A stretch of DNA of 64,000 nt from Chryseobacterium cucumeris (GCF_001593385.1 NZ_LUVZ01000047.1:62001-126000), one strand, 5' to 3'; counted from the stretch's first letter, positions 1 through 9,613 are shown. Numbers and translations are program-made. The notes: generated from the sequence alone by a model not told the origin.

Positions 1-123
1 ATAAGACTCTTCTGTTGTAAGCTGGCTTACTATCAGTGATTTATTTTCCTGTATTTCCTGAATAGCTTCATTAGCGTCTACTTTTACCTCGTTTCCGCCA
101 ACACCATAATTAAACATTGCCAT
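1..123 (-). CDS. tssB: Partial TssB-like type VI secretion sheath protein (5' end only)
   Basis: The gene runs off the left edge and only about 41 codons from the preferred start are visible. They read MAMFNYGVGGNEVKVDANEA, which I recognise as the N-terminus of the small sheath subunit of Bacteroidota-type (T6SS iii) systems; TssB forms the contractile sheath with TssC in the cytoplasm. The frame stays open upstream to in-frame ATGs at 237 and 285. Those would add a basic, aromatic stretch and then an Asn/Ser/Gln-rich linker. I prefer the ATG at 123 because the family-like sequence begins there. The assignment is from memory of the family on a short fragment. Confidence 0.5.
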   Translation of the reverse strand, partial: MAMFNYGVGGNEVKVDANEAIQEIQENKSLIVSQLTTEESY

Positions 124-477
124 ATTATTGTTATTTTGAGATTTACTATTTTGGTTTGGATCTGTCCTCGAGTAATTTACCGATGAATCAAATAAATTAC
201 CAATCCAATGTTTAAATTTAAAAAAAAACTGTAACATACAAAATTTTACTAAGATTTTTCTTGGATCATCTAAATTCTTCTGCATTTATTCAACATAAAA
301 TCACCGTATTACGATATCACTAAGCTATGAAAAAATAAATAAAGTCTTCCAAGAAAAATAAAATAAAATTTTTGTCCGCTTTACTCTTTTAAAAACATGT
401 CTGATAAATGTTAAAATAAGAATTGCTAAGATTTTACAAAAAATTATTCTTTATATTTAAACAAAGTGAACAGTGTC

Positions 478-1524
478 ATGAAAGATGTAAAAATAGCATT
501 CAGAAAACCGATATTTCCTGTTTCAGAAGCATTACAGCAATATTTGGAAAAATATAACAGAACGACCAAGATTAAGTTTCTGTATGAAGATCTTTTAAGG
601 TTCAGCGACAGTGTAAGAATTCTGGATAAAGATGACAAAGATACTTTGTGGCTTGGGGTACTGTATTCTGAATATGAGTTTAAAGAAATAGAGGCCAATT
701 TAAATAAAATCTATACCCTCCTTCATTCTGATGGAGATATTGCTACTTTACCTTATCTGAAAGTTGATACGATCGACTTTTGTACGTTCGGAAATTCTAA
801 ACCTTTTCGTATTCGGGTGAGAAATATACTTAACGATAATTACACCTATTTTTATATTAAACAGGCAGATGCTTCCCGAATATTCGGGCTTGAACTTGAA
901 GATCTGCTTTCTCCCAACCGAATAAACTTTCTGGTTTACAAAAACACTTTGATCGAGGAACATATTTTAGGAATTCCCGGAGACGTTTTTATTCAGAAAC
1001 ATTTATCCAACTGCTCCGAACTTGAAAAAGCACAGATTTCCAAAGAATTTGTGAAATTCAATGAGCGTTGCCTTATTGGACTCCTTGGTGATATGCGTTC
1101 TTATAATTATGTGGTGATTCCAATACACGATTTTGATCAGGTTATTTACAGAATCCGTCCTATCGATTTTGATCAGCAAACATATGAGGGAAATCTGAAA
1201 GTTTATCTTCCACAGTATTTCAAAGAAAATAATCAAATGGTGAATATGGTATTGGAAAAGCTAAAGCCAAGTTCCATAGAACAATACCGCAAAGAAGTAC
1301 GTTCACAAATTGTAAAAAGAGTAACGAGCAGTCAAAACAGATTTGATGAACTTATTTCTATTATGAAAAAAGACAATCTTGCACCGGAAGCCAATGTCAT
1401 AGAACTAAGAACAGCTTTACAAAAACTCACCTATGATGTTAATTTCAAATATTGTAAAACCATGGGAGATATTATAGAAACCGGAATAAAGTTTGTGCTC
1501 CGAAACTATAAGAAAGAATATTAA
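478..1524 (+). CDS. Uncharacterised protein with a kinase-fold-like motif pair
   Basis: 348 aa, no signal peptide or membrane segment. I do not recognise a named family. The ATG at 478 is preferred over an in-frame GTG at 466. Residues 205-210 read DMRSYN, directly after LLG, and a DFD triplet follows at 230-232 after a short hairpin-like stretch. This spacing resembles the catalytic loop (D-x4-N) and the metal-binding Asp of aminoglycoside, choline and HipA-like kinases. The N-terminal half has no obvious glycine-rich loop. The gene is transcribed away from the probable tssB, across a gap of about 190-350 bp depending on the tssB start, so a link to secretion is possible but unproven. A bidirectional terminator follows. 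Confidence 0.6.
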   Translation: MKDVKIAFRKPIFPVSEALQQYLEKYNRTTKIKFLYEDLLRFSDSVRILDKDDKDTLWLGVLYSEYEFKEIEANLNKIYTLLHSDGDIATLPYLKVDTIDFCTFGNSKPFRIRVRNILNDNYTYFYIKQADASRIFGLELEDLLSPNRINFLVYKNTLIEEHILGIPGDVFIQKHLSNCSELEKAQISKEFVKFNERCLIGLLGDMRSYNYVVIPIHDFDQVIYRIRPIDFDQQTYEGNLKVYLPQYFKENNQMVNMVLEKLKPSSIEQYRKEVRSQIVKRVTSSQNRFDELISIMKKDNLAPEANVIELRTALQKLTYDVNFKYCKTMGDIIETGIKFVLRNYKKEY

Positions 1525-1529
1525 AAAAG

Positions 1530-1558
1530 AGAATCCGCTTCGTATTGAATCGGATTCT
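1530..1558. terminator. Bidirectional terminator
   Basis: AGAATCCG at 1530-1537 pairs with CGGATTCT at 1551-1558, with a further TTC/GAA pairing inside the loop. A-rich sequence lies on the left and T-rich on the right, so it can serve both the + gene ending at 1524 and the - gene ending at 1585. Confidence 0.75.
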
Positions 1559-1584
1559 TTCTTTTCTAACAATTTATGGTAAAA

Positions 1585-3681
1585 TTACCAGATTTTTATT
1601 CTGTCCTGAGGAGCTTTATACATTTTGTCTCCCGGTTTGATATCAAATGCTTTAATGAATGAGTCCTGATTAACCAACGGACCAAATGCTCTGAACATTC
1701 CTGGAGAGTGGGGATCGGTTTTCACCTGGTTGATCATATACTGATCGGTAGCTTTCGTTCTCCAAACCGTTGCCCAGCTCATGAAGAATCTCTGATCCTG
1801 AGTGAATCCGCTGATCTTTCCAGGGTTTCCTTTGTCTTTTAAATACATCTGAAGGGCATCGTAAGCCACTGCTACTCCACCTAAATCACCGATGTTTTCA
1901 CCACTAGTAAATTTACCGTTTACGAAGCTTCCTTTTACAGGTTCGTAAGCACTGTACTGAGCAGCTAACTGACCTACTTTTGCATCAAAGTTTTTACGGT
2001 CTGCATCCGTCCACCAGTTATTCAGGTTACCGTCTCCATCGAAACGTGAACCGCTGTCGTCAAATCCGTGAGAAATTTCGTGACCAATAACGGCTCCGAT
2101 TCCCCCGAAGTTCACTGCTGCATCTGCTTTAGGATTGTAGAAAGGCGGCTGAAGAATGGCTGCAGGGAATACAATTTCGTTGTTTGATCCGCTGTAGTAA
2201 GCATTTACCGTTTGTGGAGACATTCCCCATTCTGTCTTGTCAACAGGTTTTCCTACTTTATCTAAGCTTCTCTGATATTGCCATGCTGCTACATTCTGAA
2301 GATTAGAATATAATGTAGCCCCTTCTTTTGGTGATTCTACTTTCAACTGAGTATAATCTTTCCATTTGTCAGGATAAGCGATTTTCACTGTAAACTTGGA
2401 TAGTTTTTCCTGAGCTTTTACTTTGGTTTCAGGAGACATCCAGTCTATGTTTGCGATGTGTGTTTTAAATGATTTTAAAAGGTAATCAATATACGTTTCC
2501 ATCTGCTTTTTAGCTTCTGGAGTGAAGTATTTGTCTACATACAATTTTCCGAAAGCTTCACCCAGAACACCATTGACAAGGGTAAGTCCTCTTTTGTTCA
2601 TCGGACGCTGTTCTTTTTGTCCCTGTAAATATTTAGCATAGAAATCGAATCTGATCTGCTCCAAATTGTCATCCAGATTACTTGCGTTTCCATTGATAAT
2701 ATGATATTTCAGATAGTCTTTCAGTAAAGGAAGGTTTTTCTGGGTAATGAACTGATCCATATTCTGGTAATATTTCAGTTCTCCGATGATCACCCGGTCT
2801 GTGTTTACTCCTGCATCTTTCAGATATTTTGCCAGGTCAACGTTTTTCACAAGCCCAGATAATTCTGATACTTTTTTAGGGTTATATCTTAAATTGGCAT
2901 CTCTGTTCTGCTCAAGAGTCAATAAATAATTAGCAAGCTGTTTTTCAAAGTCTACCACATTCTGTGCCGCCTGAGTAGTATTTTTATATCCTAAAACTCC
3001 GAATAACTTTCCAACATAGGTTTGATATTCCGCCAGTGTTTTAGTATTGGCATCATTTACTTTCTGGTAATAGTCTCTCCCCAAACCAAGATCCGGACCG
3101 CCAAGATACACCGCATTCATATTGGAATTCTTCATATCAGCACCTACTCTCCATCCGTAGAAAGAGTTATCGCCTAATCTTGTAGCTTCTAAAAGATATT
3201 TCTGAAGATCACCAAGACTTTTAATAGCATCTATTTTGGCAAGATCAGCTTTGATAGGAGCCAGACCTTCTGCATTTCTCTTATTGGTATCCATAAAAGA
3301 GGCATACAGATTCTGGATTTTCTGTCCTTCTGACCCGGAAGAATATGATTCTGTAAGAATTTTGTTTAATATATCTAATGAAGCATCATCTACATTTTCT
3401 CTCAATGCATTGAAAGATCCCCAGTTTGCTTTATCTGAAGGAATCTGAGTCGTTTTCACCCAGTTTCCATTCACATAGCTAAAAAAATCATCTTGTGGAC
3501 GGACACTGGTATCCATATACGATAAATTGATTCCCTCTTCTTTTGCTTCTTCTTTTACCGGTTCAACTACTTTTGCTGTAGCTTCTGTTTTATTGTCTGT
3601 CCCTACAGTCTTTGCTGCACCACATGAGTTAAGAAATACAATACCTGAAAGGGCAAGCATTCCAATATTTAGCTTTTTCAT
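1585..3681 (-). CDS. M13 family metallopeptidase, lipoprotein form
   Basis: 698 aa, a neprilysin/PepO-type zinc peptidase. The zinc motif HEISH starts at residue 534, the third zinc ligand lies in GENIGDLGG, and the substrate-binding NAYY motif sits upstream, so all catalytic elements are present. The N-terminus MKKLNIGMLALSGIVFLNSC is a lipoprotein signal, followed by a charged Lys/Glu linker of about 25 residues, so the enzyme is probably anchored in an envelope membrane. Length is normal for M13. The next gene upstream is a close paralogue without the lipobox. M13 enzymes cut oligopeptides; the substrate here is unknown. Confidence 0.93.
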   Translation of the reverse strand: MKKLNIGMLALSGIVFLNSCGAAKTVGTDNKTEATAKVVEPVKEEAKEEGINLSYMDTSVRPQDDFFSYVNGNWVKTTQIPSDKANWGSFNALRENVDDASLDILNKILTESYSSGSEGQKIQNLYASFMDTNKRNAEGLAPIKADLAKIDAIKSLGDLQKYLLEATRLGDNSFYGWRVGADMKNSNMNAVYLGGPDLGLGRDYYQKVNDANTKTLAEYQTYVGKLFGVLGYKNTTQAAQNVVDFEKQLANYLLTLEQNRDANLRYNPKKVSELSGLVKNVDLAKYLKDAGVNTDRVIIGELKYYQNMDQFITQKNLPLLKDYLKYHIINGNASNLDDNLEQIRFDFYAKYLQGQKEQRPMNKRGLTLVNGVLGEAFGKLYVDKYFTPEAKKQMETYIDYLLKSFKTHIANIDWMSPETKVKAQEKLSKFTVKIAYPDKWKDYTQLKVESPKEGATLYSNLQNVAAWQYQRSLDKVGKPVDKTEWGMSPQTVNAYYSGSNNEIVFPAAILQPPFYNPKADAAVNFGGIGAVIGHEISHGFDDSGSRFDGDGNLNNWWTDADRKNFDAKVGQLAAQYSAYEPVKGSFVNGKFTSGENIGDLGGVAVAYDALQMYLKDKGNPGKISGFTQDQRFFMSWATVWRTKATDQYMINQVKTDPHSPGMFRAFGPLVNQDSFIKAFDIKPGDKMYKAPQDRIKIW

Positions 3682-3786
3682 TAAAGATAATTTTTGATTT
3701 TACACAAACTTATCAAATATACAAACTTTAATGATATGTAATGAATGATAATTGATAATTCGGGATTTAAAGTTTAATGTTATTAG

Positions 3787-3840
3787 ACCACCCCGTCAAA
3801 AATTCAAAGAATTTTTGCCACCCCTCCGAGGGAGGGGAAT
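3787..3840 (+). repeat. Two-hairpin intergenic repeat, copy A
   Basis: About 54 bp beginning ACCACCCCGTC. An AT-rich hairpin (CAAAAATTC / GAATTTTTG, loop AAA) is followed by a GC-rich hairpin (CCCCTCC / GGAGGGG, loop GAG). Near-identical copies lie at 17876 and 22054. In this copy the first loop is AAA instead of TTT and the outer arm base has changed. Confidence 0.8.
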
Positions 3841-3914
3841 GATGGAAACCGTTAATATAAAATTGTCACTTCGATTCCTAATCATGATTCCTATTACTTA
3901 TTATTTATTACCTA

Positions 3915-3945
3915 TAATCTGCAACCCATCACCTGCTACCTAAAA
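3915..3945 (+). repeat. Tail block shared with 22155-22193
   Basis: The stretch around ctgcaacc(c/t)atcacct and ctgctacct, followed by a run of A, recurs between two-hairpin repeat copy C and its neighbouring terminator at 22.2 kb. Copies A and C thus share order: hairpins, about 70 bp of diverged AT-rich sequence, this block, then a CCGCTCA hairpin terminator. Confidence 0.5.
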
Positions 3946-3952
3946 AAACAAA

Positions 3953-3972
3953 ACCGCTCATTGCTGAGCGGC
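3953..3972 (-). terminator. Terminator of the second M13 peptidase gene
   Basis: CCGCTCA at 3954-3960 pairs with TGAGCGG at 3965-3971 around a TTGC loop. On the minus strand it is followed by a T-rich run, just after the stop codon of the gene ending at 3981. Confidence 0.8.
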
Positions 3973-3980
3973 TGTTATTG

Positions 3981-6038
3981 TTACCAGATTTTGATTCTGT
4001 CTTCCGGAGCTTTGTATAGTTTATCTCCTTTTTTAACGTCGAATGCTTTGTAGAAAGCGTCAACGTTGATAAGCGGACCAAAACTTCTGAAGTATCCTGG
4101 AGAGTGTGGATCGGTTTTCACCTGATTCACCATATATTTCTCACTTGATAACGTTCTCCAAACGGTTGCCCAGCTTAGGAAGAATCTCTGATCCTGAGTG
4201 AATCCGCTGATTTTTCCTGGGTTTCCTTTATCTTTTAAGTACATTTGAAGAGCATCATAAGCGATATTTACACCACCTAAATCAGCAATATTTTCACCAT
4301 TTGTGAAAGTACCGTTTACAAAAGTTCCTTTTACAGGCTCGTATTTGTCATATTGAGAAGCAAGAGCTTTTGTTGCTTTTTCGAAGTTTGCTTTATCTTC
4401 CGGAGTCCACCAGTCTACTAAGTTACCATCTGCATCGAACTGTGCACCTGAATCATCAAATCCGTGGCTCATTTCATGACCAATAACCGCTCCGATACCT
4501 CCGAAGTTTACAGCTGCATCTGCTTTAGGGTTAAAGAATGGCGGCTGAAGGATCGCTGCAGGGAATACAATCTCGTTGTTTACCGGGTTGTAATATGCAT
4601 TTACAGTCTGAGGAGTCATTCCCCATTCTGTTTTATCTACCGGCTTACCAATTTTAGCCAAATCTTTGTTATACTGCCATTCACCGATGTTCTGAAGGTT
4701 CTGATATAGATTTCCTCCTTTAGCTTCAGAAACGATATTTAATTTTGAATAGTCTTTCCATTTGTCCGGATAAGCTACTTTTACAGTGAACTTATTCAGC
4801 TTTTGCATTGCTTTTTCCTTAGTTGTTGAAGACATCCAAGATAAGTTATTGATGTGAACAGCGAAACTTTTCTTTAAATAGTCGATCAATTCCACCATTT
4901 GAGCTTTTGCTTCAGCAGGGAAATATTTCTCAACATATAATTTTCCGAAAGCTTCTCCTAAAGAACCGTTGATCAACTCAAATCCTCTTTTGTTAAGAGC
5001 TCTTTGCTCCTGTTGTCCTCTAAGGTATTTACCATAGAAAGCAAACTTCATATTTCCTAAGTTTTCGCTTAAGTAGGAAGCGCTTCCGTGGATCATGTGG
5101 AATTTCAGATAATCTTTGATTACAGGAAGATTCTGAGCATTTACCAATTTATCGAAGTTCTTATAGAATCCTAATTCACTGATAATTACTTTGTCAGAAT
5201 TTACCCCAACTTTTTTAAGATAACCTGGAAGGTCAACATTTTTTACCAAAGCAGAAAGTTCAGCCATCGTCTTAGGATTGTACTGAAGCGTGTTATCACG
5301 GCTCTGCTCATTGGTCAGGTAAGTTTGTGCGATGCTCTTTTCATAATTAACGATACCTTTTGCTGCTTCATCAGCATTTTTGTATCCTAATTCTTTTAGC
5401 ATGGAAGCTACATATTTCTGATATTCAGCGATAGCTTCAGTATTTTTTTCGTTTACCTTCTGATAGTAATCTCTTCCTAAACCTAGAGAAGCATTACCTA
5501 AGTAAACTGCATTCATTTTAGAATCTTTAAGGTCTGCATCCACTCCCCATCCGTAGAAAACATTTTCACCTTCTTTCGTTACAGAAGTAAGGTAGTTCTG
5601 AAGATCAGTCATGTTTTTAATAGCGTCAATCTTGTTCAGATTTTCCTGGATTGGCTTAATTCCATCAGCATTTCTTTTCTGCATGTTCATATAAGTAGCA
5701 TACAGATCCTGAATTTTTTTTCCTTCACTTCCGTCAGCAAATTTATCTTTCAGAAGAGAGTTCAGGATGGTCATGGAATTGTTATCCGTATCCTCAGCCA
5801 GTTTGTTGAAGCTTCCCCAAGTTGGTTTGTCAGATGGAATTTTGGCAGTTTTCATCCAGGTTCCACTTACATAGTTGTAAAAATCATCCTGCGGACGTAC
5901 TGAAGTGTCCATCAAGCTAAGGTCTAAACCTTTATCTGTGTTATTCACTGCTACTTTAGCAGCTTTAGCTTGTGCGCTCATTGTAGTCTGAGTGCAGATC
6001 CCTGCTATTAAAAACAAAGAAAGCGTTATTTTTTTCAT
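3981..6038 (-). CDS. M13 family metallopeptidase, secreted form
   Basis: 685 aa, paralogue of the gene at 1585-3681 and highly similar over the catalytic half, including HEMSH from residue 521, GENIADLGG and NAYY. The N-terminus is an ordinary Sec signal (hydrophobic core, then TTMSAQA) rather than a lipobox, so this copy should be released into the periplasm or secreted. The two genes are in tandem, 299 bp apart, and each has its own terminator, so they are probably separate transcription units that arose by duplication. Confidence 0.93.
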   Translation of the reverse strand: MKKITLSLFLIAGICTQTTMSAQAKAAKVAVNNTDKGLDLSLMDTSVRPQDDFYNYVSGTWMKTAKIPSDKPTWGSFNKLAEDTDNNSMTILNSLLKDKFADGSEGKKIQDLYATYMNMQKRNADGIKPIQENLNKIDAIKNMTDLQNYLTSVTKEGENVFYGWGVDADLKDSKMNAVYLGNASLGLGRDYYQKVNEKNTEAIAEYQKYVASMLKELGYKNADEAAKGIVNYEKSIAQTYLTNEQSRDNTLQYNPKTMAELSALVKNVDLPGYLKKVGVNSDKVIISELGFYKNFDKLVNAQNLPVIKDYLKFHMIHGSASYLSENLGNMKFAFYGKYLRGQQEQRALNKRGFELINGSLGEAFGKLYVEKYFPAEAKAQMVELIDYLKKSFAVHINNLSWMSSTTKEKAMQKLNKFTVKVAYPDKWKDYSKLNIVSEAKGGNLYQNLQNIGEWQYNKDLAKIGKPVDKTEWGMTPQTVNAYYNPVNNEIVFPAAILQPPFFNPKADAAVNFGGIGAVIGHEMSHGFDDSGAQFDADGNLVDWWTPEDKANFEKATKALASQYDKYEPVKGTFVNGTFTNGENIADLGGVNIAYDALQMYLKDKGNPGKISGFTQDQRFFLSWATVWRTLSSEKYMVNQVKTDPHSPGYFRSFGPLINVDAFYKAFDVKKGDKLYKAPEDRIKIW

Positions 6039-6137
6039 TATGATAACAATTTTTAGAATATGTATGATTTATTTCAGATTTGTTACTTGAATATGAAAAC
6101 AAATTTAAATAAATAACATGAAAGTATCCTAAGTGGG

Positions 6138-6200
6138 AAGTTGGGCACAGAAAGCTGGAAGTTATGAAAGTCATGAAAACAACCTCCAGCCTCATTCTTC
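6138..6200. repeat. Imperfect inverted repeat in intergenic sequence
   Basis: The blocks AAGCTGGAAGTT and AACCTCCAGCCT are inverted copies with two mismatches. They lie in the 176-bp gap between the fusion gene and the M13 gene. There is no T tract typical of a terminator. The purine-rich words ggaagttgg and gctggaagtt suggest a degenerate dispersed element. Confidence 0.35.
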
Positions 6201-6214
6201 AGCCACCAACCTCA

Positions 6215-9200
6215 TTAAGAAGTTGCTATCTCTTTTACATTCCCGGTTCTTTTCAGGAATCCCCAGGACTGCATTTCGCCTTTCAATGCTTTTCTTAAAC
6301 TTTTAAATAATACAATATACATCAGCCATCTATACCCAAATCTCTGTGGAATAATATACAGGAGATTGATCAGTTTTTCCCGCTGCATGATGAATGCTAC
6401 TAATGCTAATGAAGCATCTACCAAAAGGAAAATCAGATAATAGGTGAATATTTTGTCTCCGTTTCCGGACAGGATTCCAAAGAACATAATTACATCTGCC
6501 AATGGCGAGAAAAATGGGATGATGTATTGGAATAATAAAATATTCGGCATTGCCCAAAGTCCCAATCCTTTATATTTGGGGTTAAGGAAAGTCTGTCTCT
6601 GTTTCCAGAACATCTGCATAATTCCATAAGTCCAGCGGAAACGTTGTTTTAAAAACTGTTTTGTGGTTTCGGGAGCTTCCGTTACTGCTATTGCTCTGTT
6701 TTCGTTCGCTACAGTATATCCGGCTTTTAATATTTTCACCGTAATATCACAATCTTCTGCCAGAGTATCTGATGAATAGCCTCCTGCTTCAATGATCACG
6801 GATCTTTTAAATGCTCCGATAGCTCCGGGAATAACTGTAATGGCATTGATATGTGCATACGCCAGCCTGTCAAAATTCTGACTTGTTGTATATTCTATAG
6901 CCTGCCATCTGGTAAGCCAGTTCACCCTGTTTCCTACTTTCACATTTCCTGCTACAGCGGCTATTTTTTCTTCCGTACTTGAATTTAAAAATCTTGCAAT
7001 AAGATATTTCACAGCATCCTGTTGCAGTTTCGTATCAGCATCAATACATACTACATATTCGGCATCGGTCTGTGATATTCCGAAATTCAAGGCAGTGGCT
7101 TTTCCACCGTTTCCTTTGCTAAAGATTTTCAGTTTCGGGTGATCCGGAAATGCTTCCAATGCTTTTTCATAAGTAGAATCTTTACTTCCGTCATCTACCA
7201 TAATAATATTAAAATTGGGGTAAGTCTGTTTCAACAAATTCTGCAGGGAAGACACAATATTCACTTCTTCATTATAAGCAGGAACTATGATGGAAACCTT
7301 CGGATAAGATTTTAGAACCGGAAACTCACCCAGTTTTTTTTCTTTGCTTCTTTCTTTAAAAGCCCAGTATGCCATCAGCAGTAATCTGATCAGTCCTAAC
7401 ACAATGAAAATGGTAAACAATGCAACCAGGAAATGGCTTATTCCGTAGATAACAGTAGCCAATACAAGGTTCAGCTGCATGATATAATACGATCTTGTTT
7501 TAGGAACTTCAGGCATCAACTCGTTTCTGCTTTTGTGCAGAATATTCGTTAGATTGGTAAAATGATAGCCCTGTTTCTGAAGTGTCGGGATCAGAATTTT
7601 TAAAGCTTTTACCGTTTCTTCTCTGGTATCTCCGCCTGCATCATGAAGAAGAATGATATTTCCTCTCTGCTGCTTGATTCCAGCCATTACACGTTTTACA
7701 ATTTCATCTGCTTTTATCCCCGGCTGCCAGTCTTCAGGGTCTATATTTTCCCCAATATCAAGATAGTTTTGCTGTCTGGCCAATGCTACCGGAATAATCT
7801 CTTCTGAAGTGGTAGGCTCAGAGTCTGCGTTATAAGGAGCTCTGAACAGAATGGTACTGTGACCAGTAATACATTCGATCAGCAATCTTGTCAGTTTCAT
7901 TTCCAGCAAAGCTCTTTCCGGGCTTACTTTTGCTACATTTTCGTGGGTAAAGGTGTGATTTCCTATTTCATGTCCTTCTCTGTAAATTCTTTTAACAAGC
8001 GGAAGATTTTTTTCTGCATTTAATCCTACCAGAAAGAAGGCTGCCGGAACGTGGTATTTGGAAAGAATATCCAATACCTGCGGCGTATACGTTTCATCCG
8101 GACCGTCATCAAAAGTGAGGACAAGCTCTTTCTGAGGAGCGCTTCCGTATTTTTTTACTTCATATGAACTTGGGTAAGTGACATAATTTTCGTCTGTGAT
8201 AATTTTCTCTTTCGGATCAATCTCCAGTGCAATTTTTCCGTCATGAGGGGTATTCAGAACATCCAGAACTTCTCCGTCTCCGATATAATCCACCATGGTC
8301 TGCCCTTTTACATTTTCAAGTGATTTCAAATTCACTTTTGAAAGTCCGGCGAAAGTAAGATCTTTATCATAGAAATTCCAGACTCTGCTGTCTTCACTTC
8401 CCAATCTCCAGAGCGCTGTTCCGGCCAGAGGATATTCTGAAGAGAAACGCATTGTGTTGAAAATAGAAGCGGCGTCATTAAAAAATACGGTATGGGTTAA
8501 ATTTTTAGAATCGGTATAAGAATAATTTAAATTAAAAGTATTGTCATTAAAATCAATAACTGCTTTACTGGCACTGGCTTTGGTAATTGCCTGCATATAA
8601 GTAACAGAAGTATTATCATCCTTATTGGAACTCCAGTCGTAACCGTATGCTCCCAACCCTAAAATAATCTTTTGAGGAGAGGTTTGTTTTACAATTTTTC
8701 CAGTCTGCTCTTCAATCCATTTTTGAGAAGAAACCGGACCTGCATCACTTCCTGCTGAATATTCATCATAAGCCATCAGCACAAAATAATCTACATAAGG
8801 ATTCAGCCTTGGAATATTGTAATCATCATTATCCGTCATGATATCCATCGTAACCAGTAACTGATTTTTTTTGAAAGTCTCTGAAAGTTCTTTCATAAAG
8901 GCAATCAGATTTTCATCAGAATTCAGATTCATATCTTCAAAGTCAATATTAATTCCTTTGAAGTGGTATTTTTTACATTGCTGAGTGATTTTTTGGATTA
9001 GATGAGTTCTTTTCTGAGGATCATTAAGAACTTTTACCAGCCCTTCTGAACGGAATTCTCTGTCGAAGTTATTACTAAGCATCGGCATGGCAGCCACACC
9101 TGTTCTTTTGATCACTTTATATCCTTCCGGATCTACATTGGTTTTCAGATCTCCTGTTTTGGGATCAAGGAAAAACCATTCAGGGAAAACAAGATTGACG

Positions 9201-9613
9201 TGTCTGATATTTCTTTTCAGTGACATCAGCGATTGAGGATCCCACGCTACATAAAATGCAGAACGAATTCCTCCCGGAAACTGAGCCCAGTTTCGGTTCT
9301 GATTCTTGTATCTTTCTGCTCTCGCCTTCTCAATTTTGTCGAGGCTGGTATGGATTGTTTTTTCAGAAATAAAGCTTCTGAAACCTTTATATTCTTTTGA
9401 AATTTTATTCTCCTGAAGATAAGGTTTATTAGCTGTAATTACCGCTTTATAATCTTCTTTAAAAGGTATTTTAGGACTTCTGTCCAGAGTCATCATCAGA
9501 CCTAAAGCAAGCAGAAGCAGTATTCCTATGAAAATAAAAATACGGCTTCCCCATTGGACACTTTTCCAGCGTTTTTTGCTGCTGGTCTGAAAAATCTGTT
9601 TGGAATTTTCCAC
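6215..9613 (-). CDS. GH18 / polysaccharide deacetylase / GT2 fusion membrane protein
   Basis: 1132 aa with three enzyme domains. A membrane helix lies at about 24-43. A GH18-type hydrolase domain spans about 113-430, with the catalytic signature GINIDFED near 222. A NodB-type deacetylase spans about 495-690, with TFDDGPD near 500, HEIGNHTFTH and RAPYNADSEPT. After a second membrane segment near 715-745 comes a processive GT2 domain with VDDGSKD near 805, DADTK, AEDCD and QRFRW near 991, then C-terminal membrane helices. This suggests one protein that polymerises, deacetylates and trims or binds a beta-linked N-acetylhexosamine polymer, analogous to the separate PgaB and PgaC proteins. The start is GTG; no upstream ATG exists before the in-frame stop. 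Confidence 0.92.
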   Translation of the reverse strand: MENSKQIFQTSSKKRWKSVQWGSRIFIFIGILLLLALGLMMTLDRSPKIPFKEDYKAVITANKPYLQENKISKEYKGFRSFISEKTIHTSLDKIEKARAERYKNQNRNWAQFPGGIRSAFYVAWDPQSLMSLKRNIRHVNLVFPEWFFLDPKTGDLKTNVDPEGYKVIKRTGVAAMPMLSNNFDREFRSEGLVKVLNDPQKRTHLIQKITQQCKKYHFKGINIDFEDMNLNSDENLIAFMKELSETFKKNQLLVTMDIMTDNDDYNIPRLNPYVDYFVLMAYDEYSAGSDAGPVSSQKWIEEQTGKIVKQTSPQKIILGLGAYGYDWSSNKDDNTSVTYMQAITKASASKAVIDFNDNTFNLNYSYTDSKNLTHTVFFNDAASIFNTMRFSSEYPLAGTALWRLGSEDSRVWNFYDKDLTFAGLSKVNLKSLENVKGQTMVDYIGDGEVLDVLNTPHDGKIALEIDPKEKIITDENYVTYPSSYEVKKYGSAPQKELVLTFDDGPDETYTPQVLDILSKYHVPAAFFLVGLNAEKNLPLVKRIYREGHEIGNHTFTHENVAKVSPERALLEMKLTRLLIECITGHSTILFRAPYNADSEPTTSEEIIPVALARQQNYLDIGENIDPEDWQPGIKADEIVKRVMAGIKQQRGNIILLHDAGGDTREETVKALKILIPTLQKQGYHFTNLTNILHKSRNELMPEVPKTRSYYIMQLNLVLATVIYGISHFLVALFTIFIVLGLIRLLLMAYWAFKERSKEKKLGEFPVLKSYPKVSIIVPAYNEEVNIVSSLQNLLKQTYPNFNIIMVDDGSKDSTYEKALEAFPDHPKLKIFSKGNGGKATALNFGISQTDAEYVVCIDADTKLQQDAVKYLIARFLNSSTEEKIAAVAGNVKVGNRVNWLTRWQAIEYTTSQNFDRLAYAHINAITVIPGAIGAFKRSVIIEAGGYSSDTLAEDCDITVKILKAGYTVANENRAIAVTEAPETTKQFLKQRFRWTYGIMQMFWKQRQTFLNPKYKGLGLWAMPNILLFQYIIPFFSPLADVIMFFGILSGNGDKIFTYYLIFLLVDASLALVAFIMQREKLINLLYIIPQRFGYRWLMYIVLFKSLRKALKGEMQSWGFLKRTGNVKEIATS

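Noticed and set aside
466..480. GTG at 466 as start of the kinase-like protein
   Set aside because: It only adds four residues before an ATG at 478 that begins a normal N-terminus.
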